Position numbers and translations under genes: made by a program
Notes under the pieces: generated by a model
Database searches by the model: none
Told to the model about the DNA's origin: nothing
The model's input: only the letters and a program-made list of their open reading frames with translations
Part shown: positions 8,944-18,771 of the stretch, in pieces
Layout: each line of letters begins with the position of its first letter
Position numbering within the stretch: the first letter of the stretch is position 1
DNA from: Zopfochytrium polystomum
Taxonomy: Eukaryota > Chytridiomycota > Chytridiomycetes > Chytridiales > Chytridiaceae
DNA length: 28,948 bases
Assembly: GCA_025765615.1 (NCBI GenBank)
Contig: JAIVFJ010000406.1
Span: forward strand, 17,501 to 46,448
Reading direction: 5' to 3'

Positions 8944-9689
8944 ATGTCAACCCCGACTGTCGTTTTCATCACTGGCGCCAACAGCGGCATCGGCTTCGAC
9001 ACCGCCGCCCTTCTCGCCTCGGCGACTGACGCCTGCTACCACGTCCTGCTGGGCGTCCGCTCCCTCGAAAAGGGCCAAAAGGCCGCCCAAGACATCCGCG
9101 CGAGCGGCTCGACCGCTCCGCTCACCCTCATTCGCATCGACGTCTCGGACCCAGCTTCTGTCCGCGCCGCCGCCGGTCAAGTGGCCACCGAGATCGGCCG
9201 CGTCGACGTCGTCGTCAACAACGCCGGCATCGTCGTCACGTCCGGCGACCTCGCGACCCAGCTCCGCGACAACCTTCGCCACCAACTCGACCGGCCCCGC
9301 GATCGTCACCGACGCTTTTGTCCCGCTCCTCAAACAGTAGGCGGACCCCCGTCTCCTCTACGTGTCCAGCGCGCTCGGCTCGATCGGCGACGCCGCGTCG
9401 TGGAGTTACGGCGTGTTCGCCCCCGCGTACCGCATGAGCAAGGCGGCCCTCAACATGCTGGCCGCGTACCCACCACCGCGAGTTTGCAGAGTGAGGCTGC
9501 AAGGTGTGGACAATGTGCCCTGGCTACGTCGTCACCAACCTGACGGGCGAGGCGGACCGCGCAAACAGGGTTGCGCGAGGTGCCCTGAGCTCGGAGACCA
9601 GTGCTGCGACCATCGAGTCCGTCGTTCAAGGCAAGAGGGATGCCGACGTGGGCAAGTTTATCCACAAGGACGGGGTGTACGAGTGGTGA
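8944..9689 (+). pseudogene. Short-chain dehydrogenase/reductase, broken (2 frameshifts, 2 stops)
   Basis: Encodes a classical SDR of the carbonyl-reductase type (NAD(P)H-dependent oxidoreductase, substrate unknown). Visible family features in order: TGANSGIG cofactor motif (residues 10-17), VNNAG (about 91-95), a YVSSALGS segment with the catalytic Ser, YRMSKAAL with the YxxxK catalytic pair (about 9428-9450), and a carbonyl-reductase-like C-terminus ending GVYEW before TGA 9687-9689. ATG 8944 directly precedes the family start. The conserved parts fall in three frames: an apparent extra A at 9271-9272, an in-frame TAG at 9338-9340, an apparent extra C in 9469-9471, and an in-frame TGA at 9492-9494. 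No GT-AG intron explains these changes. As read, the product would stop after the cofactor-binding half. This is a recent pseudogene or a poorly sequenced gene; every catalytic motif is still present. Confidence 0.8.
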
Positions 9690-9691
9690 TG

Positions 9692-9692
<1 letters not shown>

Positions 9693-9725
<33 letters not shown>
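9693..9725. repeat. (GT)n microsatellite
   Basis: A near-perfect GT tract starting just 3' of the SDR stop codon. The broken SDR gene is therefore bordered by a CA tract upstream and a GT tract downstream. Confidence 0.95.
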
Positions 9726-9727
<2 letters not shown>

Positions 9728-10176
9728 TATTGAAGCTGTTGGTCTCAATATGATTTCAGTTGCTCCCAATATGGGTGCGGGCTTGGCACAGATAATGCTT
9801 TTTTCCGAGCTTTCAAAGTTTTCATGACAATCACAACGACAGCGGGAATACTGATTGGGATCGCACCTTTTTATAATTACACAGTTCTGACGGGTGCGGC
9901 GTTAGGGGCGGAAGAAATAACTTTCGTTACTTTTTCCAAAGTGGGCGTTTCAAATACCGGACACTGAACGCGCGCACTCTCCTTAGTTGTTTGTTCCGTC
10001 CGCGTCAGATTGAAGACGCGCAATCGCCCAAATTCGTCTCGCACAGCGGTCGTGTGGGAAAACTTCGCGGCTGAGCACACTGACACTTAAGGCTAAGCAT
10101 AAAGGCGATAATATTTAAATAGCAACGAGCCCGTTTCGTTTCACGCCGTCACTCTGCAACAGCCGCACTTCCCTGA
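9726..10176. other. Intergenic region with TATA-like element
   Basis: No gene recognised. A TATA-like ATATTTAAATAG lies at 10111-10122, about 65 bp before a leader-like open segment at 10177. Confidence 0.3.
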
Positions 10177-10359
10177 GCAACCAACCAGCCTCACCTTGAA
10201 CGACTTCTTGCCAAGTCTGTCGTCTCTCTCTTCTTCATCGCCACCATTCTCCTCGCTGCCGTGTGGTCCGTCGTCGCCGATCCCAGCAATCCAGGCGGCA
10301 GCGGCCGCCGCAACCTCAGTTGGGTTATTAGTTTCCTCTGTCTCTCTGCCCTTTCCTGA
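10177..10359 (+). other. Signal-peptide-like open segment without an ATG
   Basis: Open frame between TGA 10174-10176 and TGA 10357-10359. It encodes a strongly hydrophobic segment (KSVVSLFFIATILLAAVWSV, then VADPSNPGG) that looks like a secretory leader with a cleavage site after VVA. A TATA-like element lies about 65 bp upstream. There is no ATG in frame, and no near-cognate start is obvious, so it may be a relic of a secreted-protein gene, an exon lacking its partner, or chance. It resembles in layout, not in sequence, the secreted-protein gene at 20363. Confidence 0.25.
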
Positions 10360-10525
10360 CTTTCCTCTTCCCCACTCGCATCTCCTACTTCCATCCAGAC
10401 TTGCCCCCACCACCCCCACGGATTAGGATACCGCAAAGTAAGGTCATCATTTTTGGTGTGCTCTGTTTCCATTCCCGCACTGACCACTGTTTCGGCCACT
10501 TCATCGACTTCGTGCGCCGATCCAG

Positions 10526-11124
10526 GAGGAGGTGAGGATCGGTGATGGCGGGCCATCTCGTGATCCGCTTTCTATGGCTATTTTGCGGCTAACTTGCTCT
10601 TTCGTGTTACGCGCTTCAAAGCGGAACGGTCCCGCTCTCCGTCGCCGGAAGGACGTCAGTATCATGTCACCCGCTTTTGCGTTCTTGACCTAACGACTTT
10701 GTTTTCCACAAAAAAAAAAAGGTCCAATTGAAGGGCCTAGGCGTAAGCACACTTCCGTCCTGTTTTCTGTTCCTTTTTCGACTTGCATGCCCACGCCGCC
10801 TCCAAATCCGTCCTGAACTATCAACCCGCGCCGGCGGTCGCCCCACCCCTTGCACAAAGATCGAGAAAACGCCCGTCGAGAGCGCGAAAATCAGCGTGCT
10901 CGCTGGGAGCGAGAAAGTAAGTACACCCAGCTCTGAAAACCCGTGCTGAGAAAAAAGAAGGCTACCGTTTTGCTGATACCCTGCTTTCCCCTCAGACCGC
11001 CAGCCGCCTGAAAATGGGGGTGCGGGCTACGCTGCCCCGGCTGCCTAACGCAATTTTGCATCCCCGTGGTCGTCAGCCGAACAAGTGGCACTATGGGTGG
11101 AGAGGGCTTTTGCCAAATATATAG
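10526..11124 (+). CDS. Possible multi-exon gene with micro-exons (weak)
   Basis: A chain of short segments can be joined in phase 0: 10622-10654, 10722-10742, 10860-10916 and 10996-11124, ending at TAG 11122-11124. The introns are 67, 117 and 79 bp with donors GTCAGT, GTAAGC and GTAAGT; the first has a CTAAC branch site at 10690-10694. Upstream, GTGAGG at 10532 with GGCTAACTT near 10590 could be another intron. The last exon is basic and ends KWHYGWRGLLPNI. All four segments are multiples of three, which is mild support. No start codon was found and the family is not recognised. It could be linked to the leader-like segment at 10177. Confidence 0.22.
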
Positions 11125-11594
11125 TCTATAGTCCCCGCCTCCCTCCTCCCTTACGTGGAAAATATTTATCCACCAGGGTGTGGGTGGTGATCATATCATC
11201 ACCGCCTGGCGGACCATCACTGGAACGACGAAGTGTTTTACCGAGGAAGGATCTGAGGACAGGCGGGGGGTGGGCCCCAGCGGTTTTCTTGTGGCTGCAA
11301 GAAAGCCTTGAAACTGCTTGGGGGGGGGCGTTGAGTTTTCACTTTCCACATTTGGTCAAGTTGCGGACTTGCCATTAATAATATAATTCTTCTCTCTCGA
11401 TTTCTCTCCTTCCTCCTCGTTGTCTCTCCGCCGGCAAAGCACCACGCGTGAAGGACGCAAAACGGTGAAAATCCTTTTTTCTGCAATTGTCCTCCGACCA
11501 CCGACTGCGCTTACATTGCATACCCCACCCACACGTCTTCGGCTCCTAACCCGCCGGAACGTGTCGCCGAACACGGTCAGGGCCAGGCACCCAG
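11125..11594. other. No gene recognised
   Basis: About 470 bp with G-rich and pyrimidine-rich stretches. Nothing supported on either strand. Confidence 0.3.
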
Positions 11595-11943
11595 ATGGAC
11601 CGCGAGTTGCGCACATGGAGAGTGACGGAGTGCGTGTTGGGGCTAGCGGCCGGAATCGGTATGGGGATTGGGACGGGGAGGTGCGGAGGGAGTGGCGGTG
11701 GTGGCGGGCGGGGAGAAGACAACCGCTGGCGACACTCGCGAAAGGTGTATCAAAGGATTCAGGTCGAAACTTGCTGTATCAACCAGAAAGGAGGTTGGCG
11801 CGTGGGATATCCCGGAACAGGACTCTCAGTGGCGACGGCCGCCATTACTGAGCCCTGTACTTGAAAGCGCCGAAGTCGTCAAAGGCGTGGCCAAGGACAG
11901 CGTCGTGTGTTGCAGGTGGGTGAGTTTGTGTTGGTGGTTGTAA
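11595..11943 (+). CDS. Possible small two-exon protein (88 aa), unrecognised
   Basis: ATG 11595 opens an exon to 11680; an 82-bp GT-AG intron (donor GTGCGG, acceptor ATTCAG) leads in frame to 11763-11943, ending TAA. The first exon has a Gly-rich hydrophobic segment (VLGLAAGIGMGIGTG) with GxxxG spacing, which could be a membrane helix. The second is soluble-looking (KEVGAWDIPEQDSQW). The phase match is the main support; no good branch site is visible. Alternatively 11763-11925 is an upstream exon of the F-box gene at 12081. Not recognised. Confidence 0.28.
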
Positions 11944-12080
11944 CTTGTCAGTAGCAGAACTGAATTAGTGCGTGTGGGATGATCCGATTGTCGTCCGTAC
12001 ATCGACCAGGAAGCTGTCGTACACTGAAGTGCCACCAATAGACGGAATCCTTTACTGGCAACCAACAGGTTGCCTCGTGA

Positions 12081-13775
12081 GCCCCAACAGCAATAAGAAC
12101 GCCCAGCGAACAACTCACGACGGCTGGCGCGTGGCGGTCTCTGTCGGCGGAGGCCGATCGAGCTGCCGTCGCAGCCCCGAGACGGCTGCCTGTCCCAGCC
12201 AAGCATTTCGTGCTTCGCGGCCTTTCCCGGAAGGACATTGCTGCAGTCGCCCAGCTCTCCTCTGAATGGGCTGCACTCGCCCTCCCACTGCTCTATGCGA
12301 AGCTGCGCCTCCGCTGGCCACATGTTCCCCCGGCTGGCGCATTCCGCGGTACGGCGGGTGAGGGCGATAACGCCAACGATGAAGGCACCATGGCCGAATT
12401 CCTGTCACGCGAGCGGCACGTCCTTGGGGACTACGAACCCCTCCCTGATGAGATTTTCGCCCTGACCACCCGCGACCCCACTGACACGTGGAATCCTTTG
12501 CGGTACGTGCGCCACTTGGATATCGACTATGCGGAATCTCACGAAGAGTGCTTGGTCGCGATCATGTCCGCCCTCGCGGCTGCTGGCACTCGGCTGGAGA
12601 AGCTGAAGATTGGTTGGCTTACTGTCTCGGAGGACGTCCTCTCCGCACTACTTCCGCTGGTCCAAGATGCGACGACCTCGTTGACCCTCGAGCGCATCGT
12701 CGTCCCACACTCGCTGAACGACCCCTTTGCCCAACTCTTCCCGCGGCTCTTGTCGCTCACCATTGGTGACTTTTTCGGTGTCGGCCTCCTTGGGCCAAAA
12801 CTCGTGGCCCTCAACTCCAAGTCCCTTACCACATACGCGGGACCACCCCGCGCCATTCCCGCTGGCAGCGAGATCATACCAACTCTCGCCAACCACGCCG
12901 CGCTGCGTCATCTGTCCCTGCAGCTTTCTTACAACCCCTCCGACGAAGCCAATTTTTTGGAGCTCCTCCGCCACCGTGGCGCCGGCCTTCGGTCGCTCAC
13001 CGTGGGACTCTATCTGCGACCCGGCCGCGACCTGCTGCGCCAGCTACTGGAATCCGTACCAAACCTCGTCGCCTTGGACATCCACAATTTCAACCCACAC
13101 CCTGCAACCTCCCTGTGTGACATTACCGCCATCGTTGCCCCGCCGCCCATCGCTCGTCTGTGCGTGCTTGGCATCACCCCTGACGCCGCGGCACCCCTCA
13201 TCGCGCTCGTCAAAACCACCCTCGAGCTGCTGCTAGTCCCAGAACCACCGCGCGGCCCGGACCACGGACAAGCCGTCGCCGCACTCGTTGCCGCCGGTCC
13301 ACTGCCGGCCCTCCGCCGCCTCGACCTCCGAAACGACGAAATGGACCCACAAGCTGTCGGCGACCTCGCCACGGCCTGCCCGCGCCTCCGCCGACTCTGC
13401 ATGCCCGTGCCGTCGTCGGCAGCCGCCGCTGCACCCACTATCGCGGCGCTGCATCTCCTACCGCACCTCGAGTCCGTCGAACTGTACCCTCTGTCGACAA
13501 CGGACCCCGTAGCGGTGCTGCAAGCCTCCGCGGCCCTCGCCGCCGCGCACTCGCGCCTCCGCGATGTCGTGTTGACGTGGGAGGGGTTGGAGCAAGGGGA
13601 CGACTTCCCCGAAGAGGTGCGGCGCGCGGAGGAGGAGGCGCAGGCGGCGTCAGGCGGGCGCGTGCGGATCCCGAGGCGAGTGAGGGACTGGCCGGCGTCG
13701 TTACACAGCGCGGTGCAGCTTGATCAGGCACTGCCGTTTCAGGTTGGCACGTGGCCGTTTGACCTTTTTCGTTGA
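12081..13775 (+). CDS. F-box/LRR-like protein (first exon not resolved)
   Basis: The frame is open from TGA 12078-12080 to TGA 13773-13775 (564 codons). Near its start an F-box-like motif is visible: LPVPAKHFVLRGLSRKD followed by VAQLSSEWAALALPLLY. F-boxes bind Skp1 and place the protein in an SCF ubiquitin ligase. The rest carries irregular leucine-rich repeats (LRHLSLQL, LRSLTVGL, LVALDIHNF, LRRLDLRN, LESVELYP), the usual substrate-binding part of fungal F-box/LRR proteins. There is no ATG before the F-box in this frame; the first in-frame ATG lies after it, near 12390. So a 5' exon must be spliced on, possibly through the acceptor CCCCAACAG at 12082-12090. Third codon positions are strongly C-rich. 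The substrate is unknown. Confidence 0.75.
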   Translation, partial: APTAIRTPSEQLTTAGAWRSLSAEADRAAVAAPRRLPVPAKHFVLRGLSRKDIAAVAQLSSEWAALALPLLYAKLRLRWPHVPPAGAFRGTAGEGDNANDEGTMAEFLSRERHVLGDYEPLPDEIFALTTRDPTDTWNPLRYVRHLDIDYAESHEECLVAIMSALAAAGTRLEKLKIGWLTVSEDVLSALLPLVQDATTSLTLERIVVPHSLNDPFAQLFPRLLSLTIGDFFGVGLLGPKLVALNSKSLTTYAGPPRAIPAGSEIIPTLANHAALRHLSLQLSYNPSDEANFLELLRHRGAGLRSLTVGLYLRPGRDLLRQLLESVPNLVALDIHNFNPHPATSLCDITAIVAPPPIARLCVLGITPDAAAPLIALVKTTLELLLVPEPPRGPDHGQAVAALVAAGPLPALRRLDLRNDEMDPQAVGDLATACPRLRRLCMPVPSSAAAAAPTIAALHLLPHLESVELYPLSTTDPVAVLQASAALAAAHSRLRDVVLTWEGLEQGDDFPEEVRRAEEEAQAASGGRVRIPRRVRDWPASLHSAVQLDQALPFQVGTWPFDLFR

Positions 13776-14420
13776 CTGTGGTCTTGTGAAGTCACTACCT
13801 TCCCTTCACACATTTTACGCCTTCTTCCTACCCTTTTGATTCACTCAGCTTGGTTAGCTTACTAGCAAGCGCAACTAATATCTAATATAAACCACCAAAC
13901 GCAGCGTGTGGCGCACTGTTACCTTGGCCGACTGGCTATGGAGCTCATGAGGGGCGACTCCCTCAGTGGTGTGCAAAACGCAGAACGTCCCTCAATCTCT
14001 TGTTCGTACTATTAGTTTGGACTGTGGGTGTGCATTGACGACCTTCGCGCGTTCCAAACACTGCTGGCTCTCAAAACTTCGCAACACAGCCTCCACAAAC
14101 GATAGTTTGCTGCGTTTTTTGCTTTCTTTTTCTTTTTTTTTTGCGCGGTCAGACACGAAGAAGAAAGAAAGAGCGGGTGAGATTCACCTCTGATTCAGCT
14201 ACGATCCATACCTCCCCATGCACTCACCCGTACTTTATCATGTTTTCAGCTTCGCGCCGCTAAATCGCCCAGCACGCTCCGCCTACACCTGCTTCCTCGC
14301 CCCGCGCTCGCCCGCAACTCGCTTCTCTCCTTCTCCCCCTCACCATCATCAGCCTTCCCGACCGCCTGCCCACTAAGGTCAGTCGCCGCCCTTCCGTCAA
14401 ACTCCTCCTCCTTTCAAGCG
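13776..14420. other. Intergenic region / IleRS promoter
   Basis: No gene recognised. It contains an A/T-rich stretch near 13878-13890 that may serve 3' processing of the F-box gene, and a pyrimidine-rich leader (about 14230-14420) before the IleRS start. Confidence 0.4.
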
Positions 14421-17400
14421 ATGGGCCGCACCCTGCGACACGTTCAGCGATCTAAAAGGGGACAACACAAGAAATCTGTAGTCCGAGCCCAGCCGAGAAT
14501 GCCCATTCCCGAAGGTTAGCACCGAATAATGCATCGCTGCTAATTTTCTTCCAAATCGAAACACTCAATCCACTGCCGTCTATTAGTTCCCGCCCAGATC
14601 TCGTTCCCCGCCGAGGAGCACAAAGTACTCGAGTTCTGGGACAAGATCGATGCGTTTCAGACGTCGCTGAAGCTGTCCGAGGGTCGGAAGCCGTACTCGT
14701 TCTACGATGGCCCTCCCTTCGCGACTGGTCTTCCCCATTACGGTCACCTTCTCGCCGGCACGATCAAGGTGATCAATGCCTCGCCCTTTTTTTTTTCCTT
14801 GTCCCGTTGTGTGTTCACCCCCCGTTCTGTTTTTACGCGCCCCGCAGGATGTAGTTACCCGCTACGCTCACCAGACCGGCCACTACGTGGAGCGCCGTTT
14901 TGGGTGGGACTGTCACGGCCTTCCCGTGGAGCACGAGATTGACAAGAAACTCGGCATCAAGTCGGTGGACGACGTGATGAAAATGGGCATCAAGGCGTAC
15001 AACGCCGAGTGCAGAGCCATCGTCATGAAATACTCTTCCGAGTGGGAGGCGTCGGTTCGCCGTATCGGCCGGTGGATCGACTTTAAGAACGACTACAAGA
15101 CATTGAATACGTCGTTTATGGAGTCGGTGTGGTGGGTGTTCAAGCAGTTGTATGAAAAGGGACAGGTTTACAAAGGTTTCATGGTGAGTGGTAGCTGATG
15201 CACGCACCCGTTCAACGTGTTTACCCGTTTCCTTTTCTTTTTCTCAGATCATGCCCTACTCGACCGGATGCACAACACCAATGTCAAACTTTGAGGCAAA
15301 CCAGAACTACAAAGACACCATCGACCCGTCTGGTTGGTGGCCCTCGTACAATGTGCAATCTTGCAATCCGCTCACGATGATTCTCCTTTAGTTGTCCTCT
15401 CGTTCCCGCTCGTAAGTGATCCGACCGTCTCTCTTTTGGCCTGGACAACGACGCCTTGGACTCTTCCCACCAATCTTGCCCTGTGCGTCAACCCGGCGTT
15501 CGAGTATGTGAAGATAAAGGATGGAGAAACTGGGAACATTTGGATTTTGCTCGAGTCAAGACTAGAAATGCTCTATAAGGACCCAAAAAAGGCCAAGTAC
15601 ACCGTTTTAGAAAAGATCCCGGGAACGGCCTTGAAGGGTCTTGAGTACGTTCCATTGTTCGACTACTACCGCCATGTAAGCCTCTCCCCCTGCACTATTC
15701 AATCTTTTCTCCCTAATCTTAGAAACCATTTTCCAGCGCAAAGGTTGCTTCGTCGTTGTTGCCGACGGCTACGTCACGAACGACAGCGGTACTGGTATTG
15801 TTCACCAAGCCCCTGCGTTTGGTGAAGACGATTACCGCGTCTGCCTTGCCCACGGCGTTGTGTCAGGAGAAGACGTTCCGTGCCCCCTCGACCCATCGGG
15901 CAACTTTACCTCCGACGTCCCCGACTACCAGGGCCAATACTTGAAAGACGCCGACAAACAAATCCAAAAGGATTTGAAAGCAAAAGGACGTCTCATTCGC
16001 CAATCGCAGTTTTCGCACTCGTACCCATTCTGCTGGCGGTCGGACACGCCGCTCATTTACCGTGCGGTTCCCTCCTGGTTTGTCCGCGTTACAAATATCC
16101 GAGAAAAGCTTCTCAAGAATAATGCCGCGACACTGTGGGTTCCTGACTTTGTGAAGGAGAAGCGTTTCGCAAACTGGCTGGACAACTCGAGGGACTGGAA
16201 TATCTCCAGGAACCGGTATTGGGGTACGCCCATCCCCCTTTGGGTCAGCGAAGACGGCGAGGAGGTATGAACAACAGGTTTCGTCGTAGACGAACCTTAA
16301 CTGAACGCTATCGTCGAACTTTTTCCTGCTTCTAGATTGTCGCCGTTGGCTCTGTTGCGGAACTGGAAGAGCTCACCGGCGTGAAGGGCATCACCGACTT
16401 GCACAGAGATAACATCGACCACCTCACGATTCCATCCAAGAAGGGCAAGGGTGTTCTCCGCAGGACTTCCGAAGTGCTGGATTGCTGGTTTGAGTCTGGA
16501 AGCATGCCGTTTGCACAGCAGCACTATCCGTTTGAAAACGCCGAGAAGTTCAAAGGAGTGTTCCCAGCCGACTTCATTGCCGAAGGTTTAGATCAGACAA
16601 GAGGCTGGTTCTACACGCTGCTTGTGCTTTCTACGCACTTGTTTGATACTGCGCCTTGGAAGAACCTGGTCGTCAACGGCTTGGTGCTTGCAGCGTGAGT
16701 TCCATGGTTTTTGCTAATGTGTCATTCCGAGGCTCATACTCTCGTTGTTTCAGAGACGGAAAGAAGATGAGCAAGTCGAAAAAGAACTACCCCGACCCCA
16801 ATCTCATTCTCGAGTCTTACGGTGCGGACGCTCTCCGCCTGTATCTCATCAACTCCCCCGTCGTCCGCGCAGAGCCACTCCGCTTTGATGAAAAGGGTCT
16901 GAAAGCCCTAGTCGCAGCAGTTTTTCTTCCGTGGTACAACTCTTACCGGTTCTTCTTTGCGCAGCTTTCGTTGCTGAAAAAGGAGCACAACTATGACTTT
17001 GTCTACGACGCAAAAGAGAAGTGGGTACCTGAAAACGTAATGGACAAGTGGATCTTGGCGTCAACCCAGAGCCTGATTCAGTTCACTCGCGACGAGATGG
17101 CGGCGTACCGGCTATACACTGTCGTCCCGCGGCTCCTGCAGCTTATCGACACTCTTACCAATTGGTACATCCGCTTTAACCGAAAGCGCCTCAAGGGCGA
17201 AACGGGTATTGCGGACGCTTCCAATGCTGTTCGGACCTTGTTCGAAGTCCTGTTCACCTTGTCAAAGATGATGGCGCCCTTTACGCCGTTCCTTGCCGAA
17301 ACCATGTACCAGAACCTCAGAACTTGCCTGAAGCCGGTAGCTGGGAAGCAAGAAGACACTCGCAGCGTGCACTTCCTTTCTTTTCCGGAAGTCAACCCGA

Positions 17401-18294
17401 CATACTTCAATGCTGAAGTTGAACGAGCCGTCGGCACCTTGCAAAACGTCATTGAGCTCGGCCGCTACATCCGGGACAAGACCACCAAGCCCCTGAAGAC
17501 CCCTCTCCGCGAGCTCGTTTTCATCCACCCGAACCCACTTGCCCGTGAAGACGCCGTTCGCCTGCAGTCGTACATTTTGGAGGAGTTGAACATCAAGAAG
17601 CTGACCGTCACCGCCGACGAGGCCGCGTACGGTGTGCGTTACGACCTGAAACCAGACCACAAAACCCTCGGGCAGCGTCTCGGCAAAGCGTACGCGGGGG
17701 TGCGGAAGGCTCTCGGCGGATTGACTGCGGAGCAGATCAACGCGTACGTGAAGACAAGCAAGCTCACCATCGACGGCGTCGAGCTGGTCGAGGGCGACTT
17801 TGAGGTGGTGCGCATCTTTGACGCGCCAGCCGCGGGCGCCGCAGCCGCCTCCGCCTCGACGACAAAGTACGAAGCCAAGAGCCAGGGCTCGAATCTCGTC
17901 ATCCTCGACATTGCCGAGGATGCGGCGCTCATCCAGGAGGGCGTTGCCCGCGAGGTCATCAACCGCGTGCAACGGCTGCGGAAGAAGGCTGGATTGCAGC
18001 CGACCGACGATGTGCTTTACTACTATGACATTGTAGAAGATAAGGAGGGTCTTTTTGCGACGACGGTGGGAGCGCAGGAGGAGTATTTGAAGAAAGCGGT
18101 AAAGGGTGCTTTGGTGAAAGTCCAAGAGAAGAAGAACGGGGGCCGTCGTGCTCGCGGGAAGAGGTGCAGGAGGTGAGCAGTTTACTGAATTCGTCCGCTT
18201 GCCGCCGAAAGACAATTTCTTACGACACTCACTTTGAATTGTCGTTCAACAGATCGACGAGATCAAGTTCCTGTTGGTGCTGGTCAAGGCGTAA
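14421..18294 (+). CDS. ILS1: Isoleucyl-tRNA synthetase, cytosolic (nine exons; 1-nt frame break near 3' end)
   Basis: Charges tRNA-Ile with isoleucine in the cytosol. Exons: 14421-14514, 14587-14768, 14848-15183, 15248-15332, 15392-15675, 15737-16264, 16336-16694, 16754-18172, 18253-18294. From ATG 14499 ([13 protein letters not shown], the usual fungal start region) the protein is about 1083 aa, normal for the family; ATG 14421 in frame would add 26 very basic residues. Visible: HYGH (HIGH motif, residues 56-59), the editing domain with [10 protein letters not shown] and [38 protein letters not shown], and a perfect KMSKS (601-605). The introns are 59-80 bp. The final exon gives [13 protein letters not shown], like the end of other eukaryotic IleRS, but it joins in frame only if one more base is present upstream; the GGGGG run at 18138-18142 is the likely site. 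As read, translation would stop at 18174-18176. Confidence 0.95.
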
Positions 18295-18388
18295 ATAGAC
18301 CATTTGGTGATGAAGAAGCTTTTGTGGAAGCAAAGTTTCAGTTGCAGTTGTTCCCCCCCTTGGCCCCAGGAAACTTTTTGTGGAGATC

Positions 18389-18394
18389 AATAAA
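18389..18394 (+). promoter_or_regulatory. Likely polyadenylation signal of IleRS
   Basis: AATAAA about 95 bp after the IleRS stop codon, same strand. Confidence 0.5.
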
Positions 18395-18513
18395 CGCAGA
18401 TGCTTCATTGCTGCTGTTCACGTTGACTTCCCTATTGTGCACAGCAGGGTCGACAACCACTTGCACGCGCGGACAGGCATTTTACGAGTTTGCTTGGACG
18501 TATGACCGCAAAT

Positions 18514-18524
18514 ATATAAATAGT
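18514..18524 (+). promoter_or_regulatory. TATA-box-like element
   Basis: TATATAAATAG upstream of the broken Rossmann-like gene. The first ATG more than 30 bp downstream is at 18838, inside that gene. Confidence 0.45.
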
Positions 18525-18771
18525 AGTGAACTTTATGTGCACGAACGTGTCCCAGCTTTGAAGAGCCTTGAAAAAGAGACGGAATCCCTGCCAGCTTTAT
18601 ATTTGGAGGAGCCGAGCCAGTTACTCGACTTGATTGCCCAAGCGCGTGTCCCTACCTACAGGCTCGCTCACTGGGCATCAACACATATACGGTGCTCTAT
18701 TTCGACGAGAGACTCGAGAAGCTCCAAAGAGGCATCGTTGGACGTGTTTGTCCCACAAACATTAACAATTC

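Larger units (their letters stand above)
18295..18771. other. Intergenic region with polyadenylation and TATA-like signals
   Basis: AATAAA at 18389-18394 fits 3' processing of IleRS, about 95 bp after its stop. A strong TATA-like TATATAAATAG lies at 18514-18524, which would serve the next gene downstream. An open frame across this region has no family match. Confidence 0.45.

Noticed and set aside
8458..9725. CRISPR-like or tandem satellite array
   Set aside because: These are simple dinucleotide repeats without spacers.
17262..18215. Minus-strand frame of 317 codons inside IleRS
   Set aside because: Lies opposite the well-supported IleRS exon 8; codon bias explains it.
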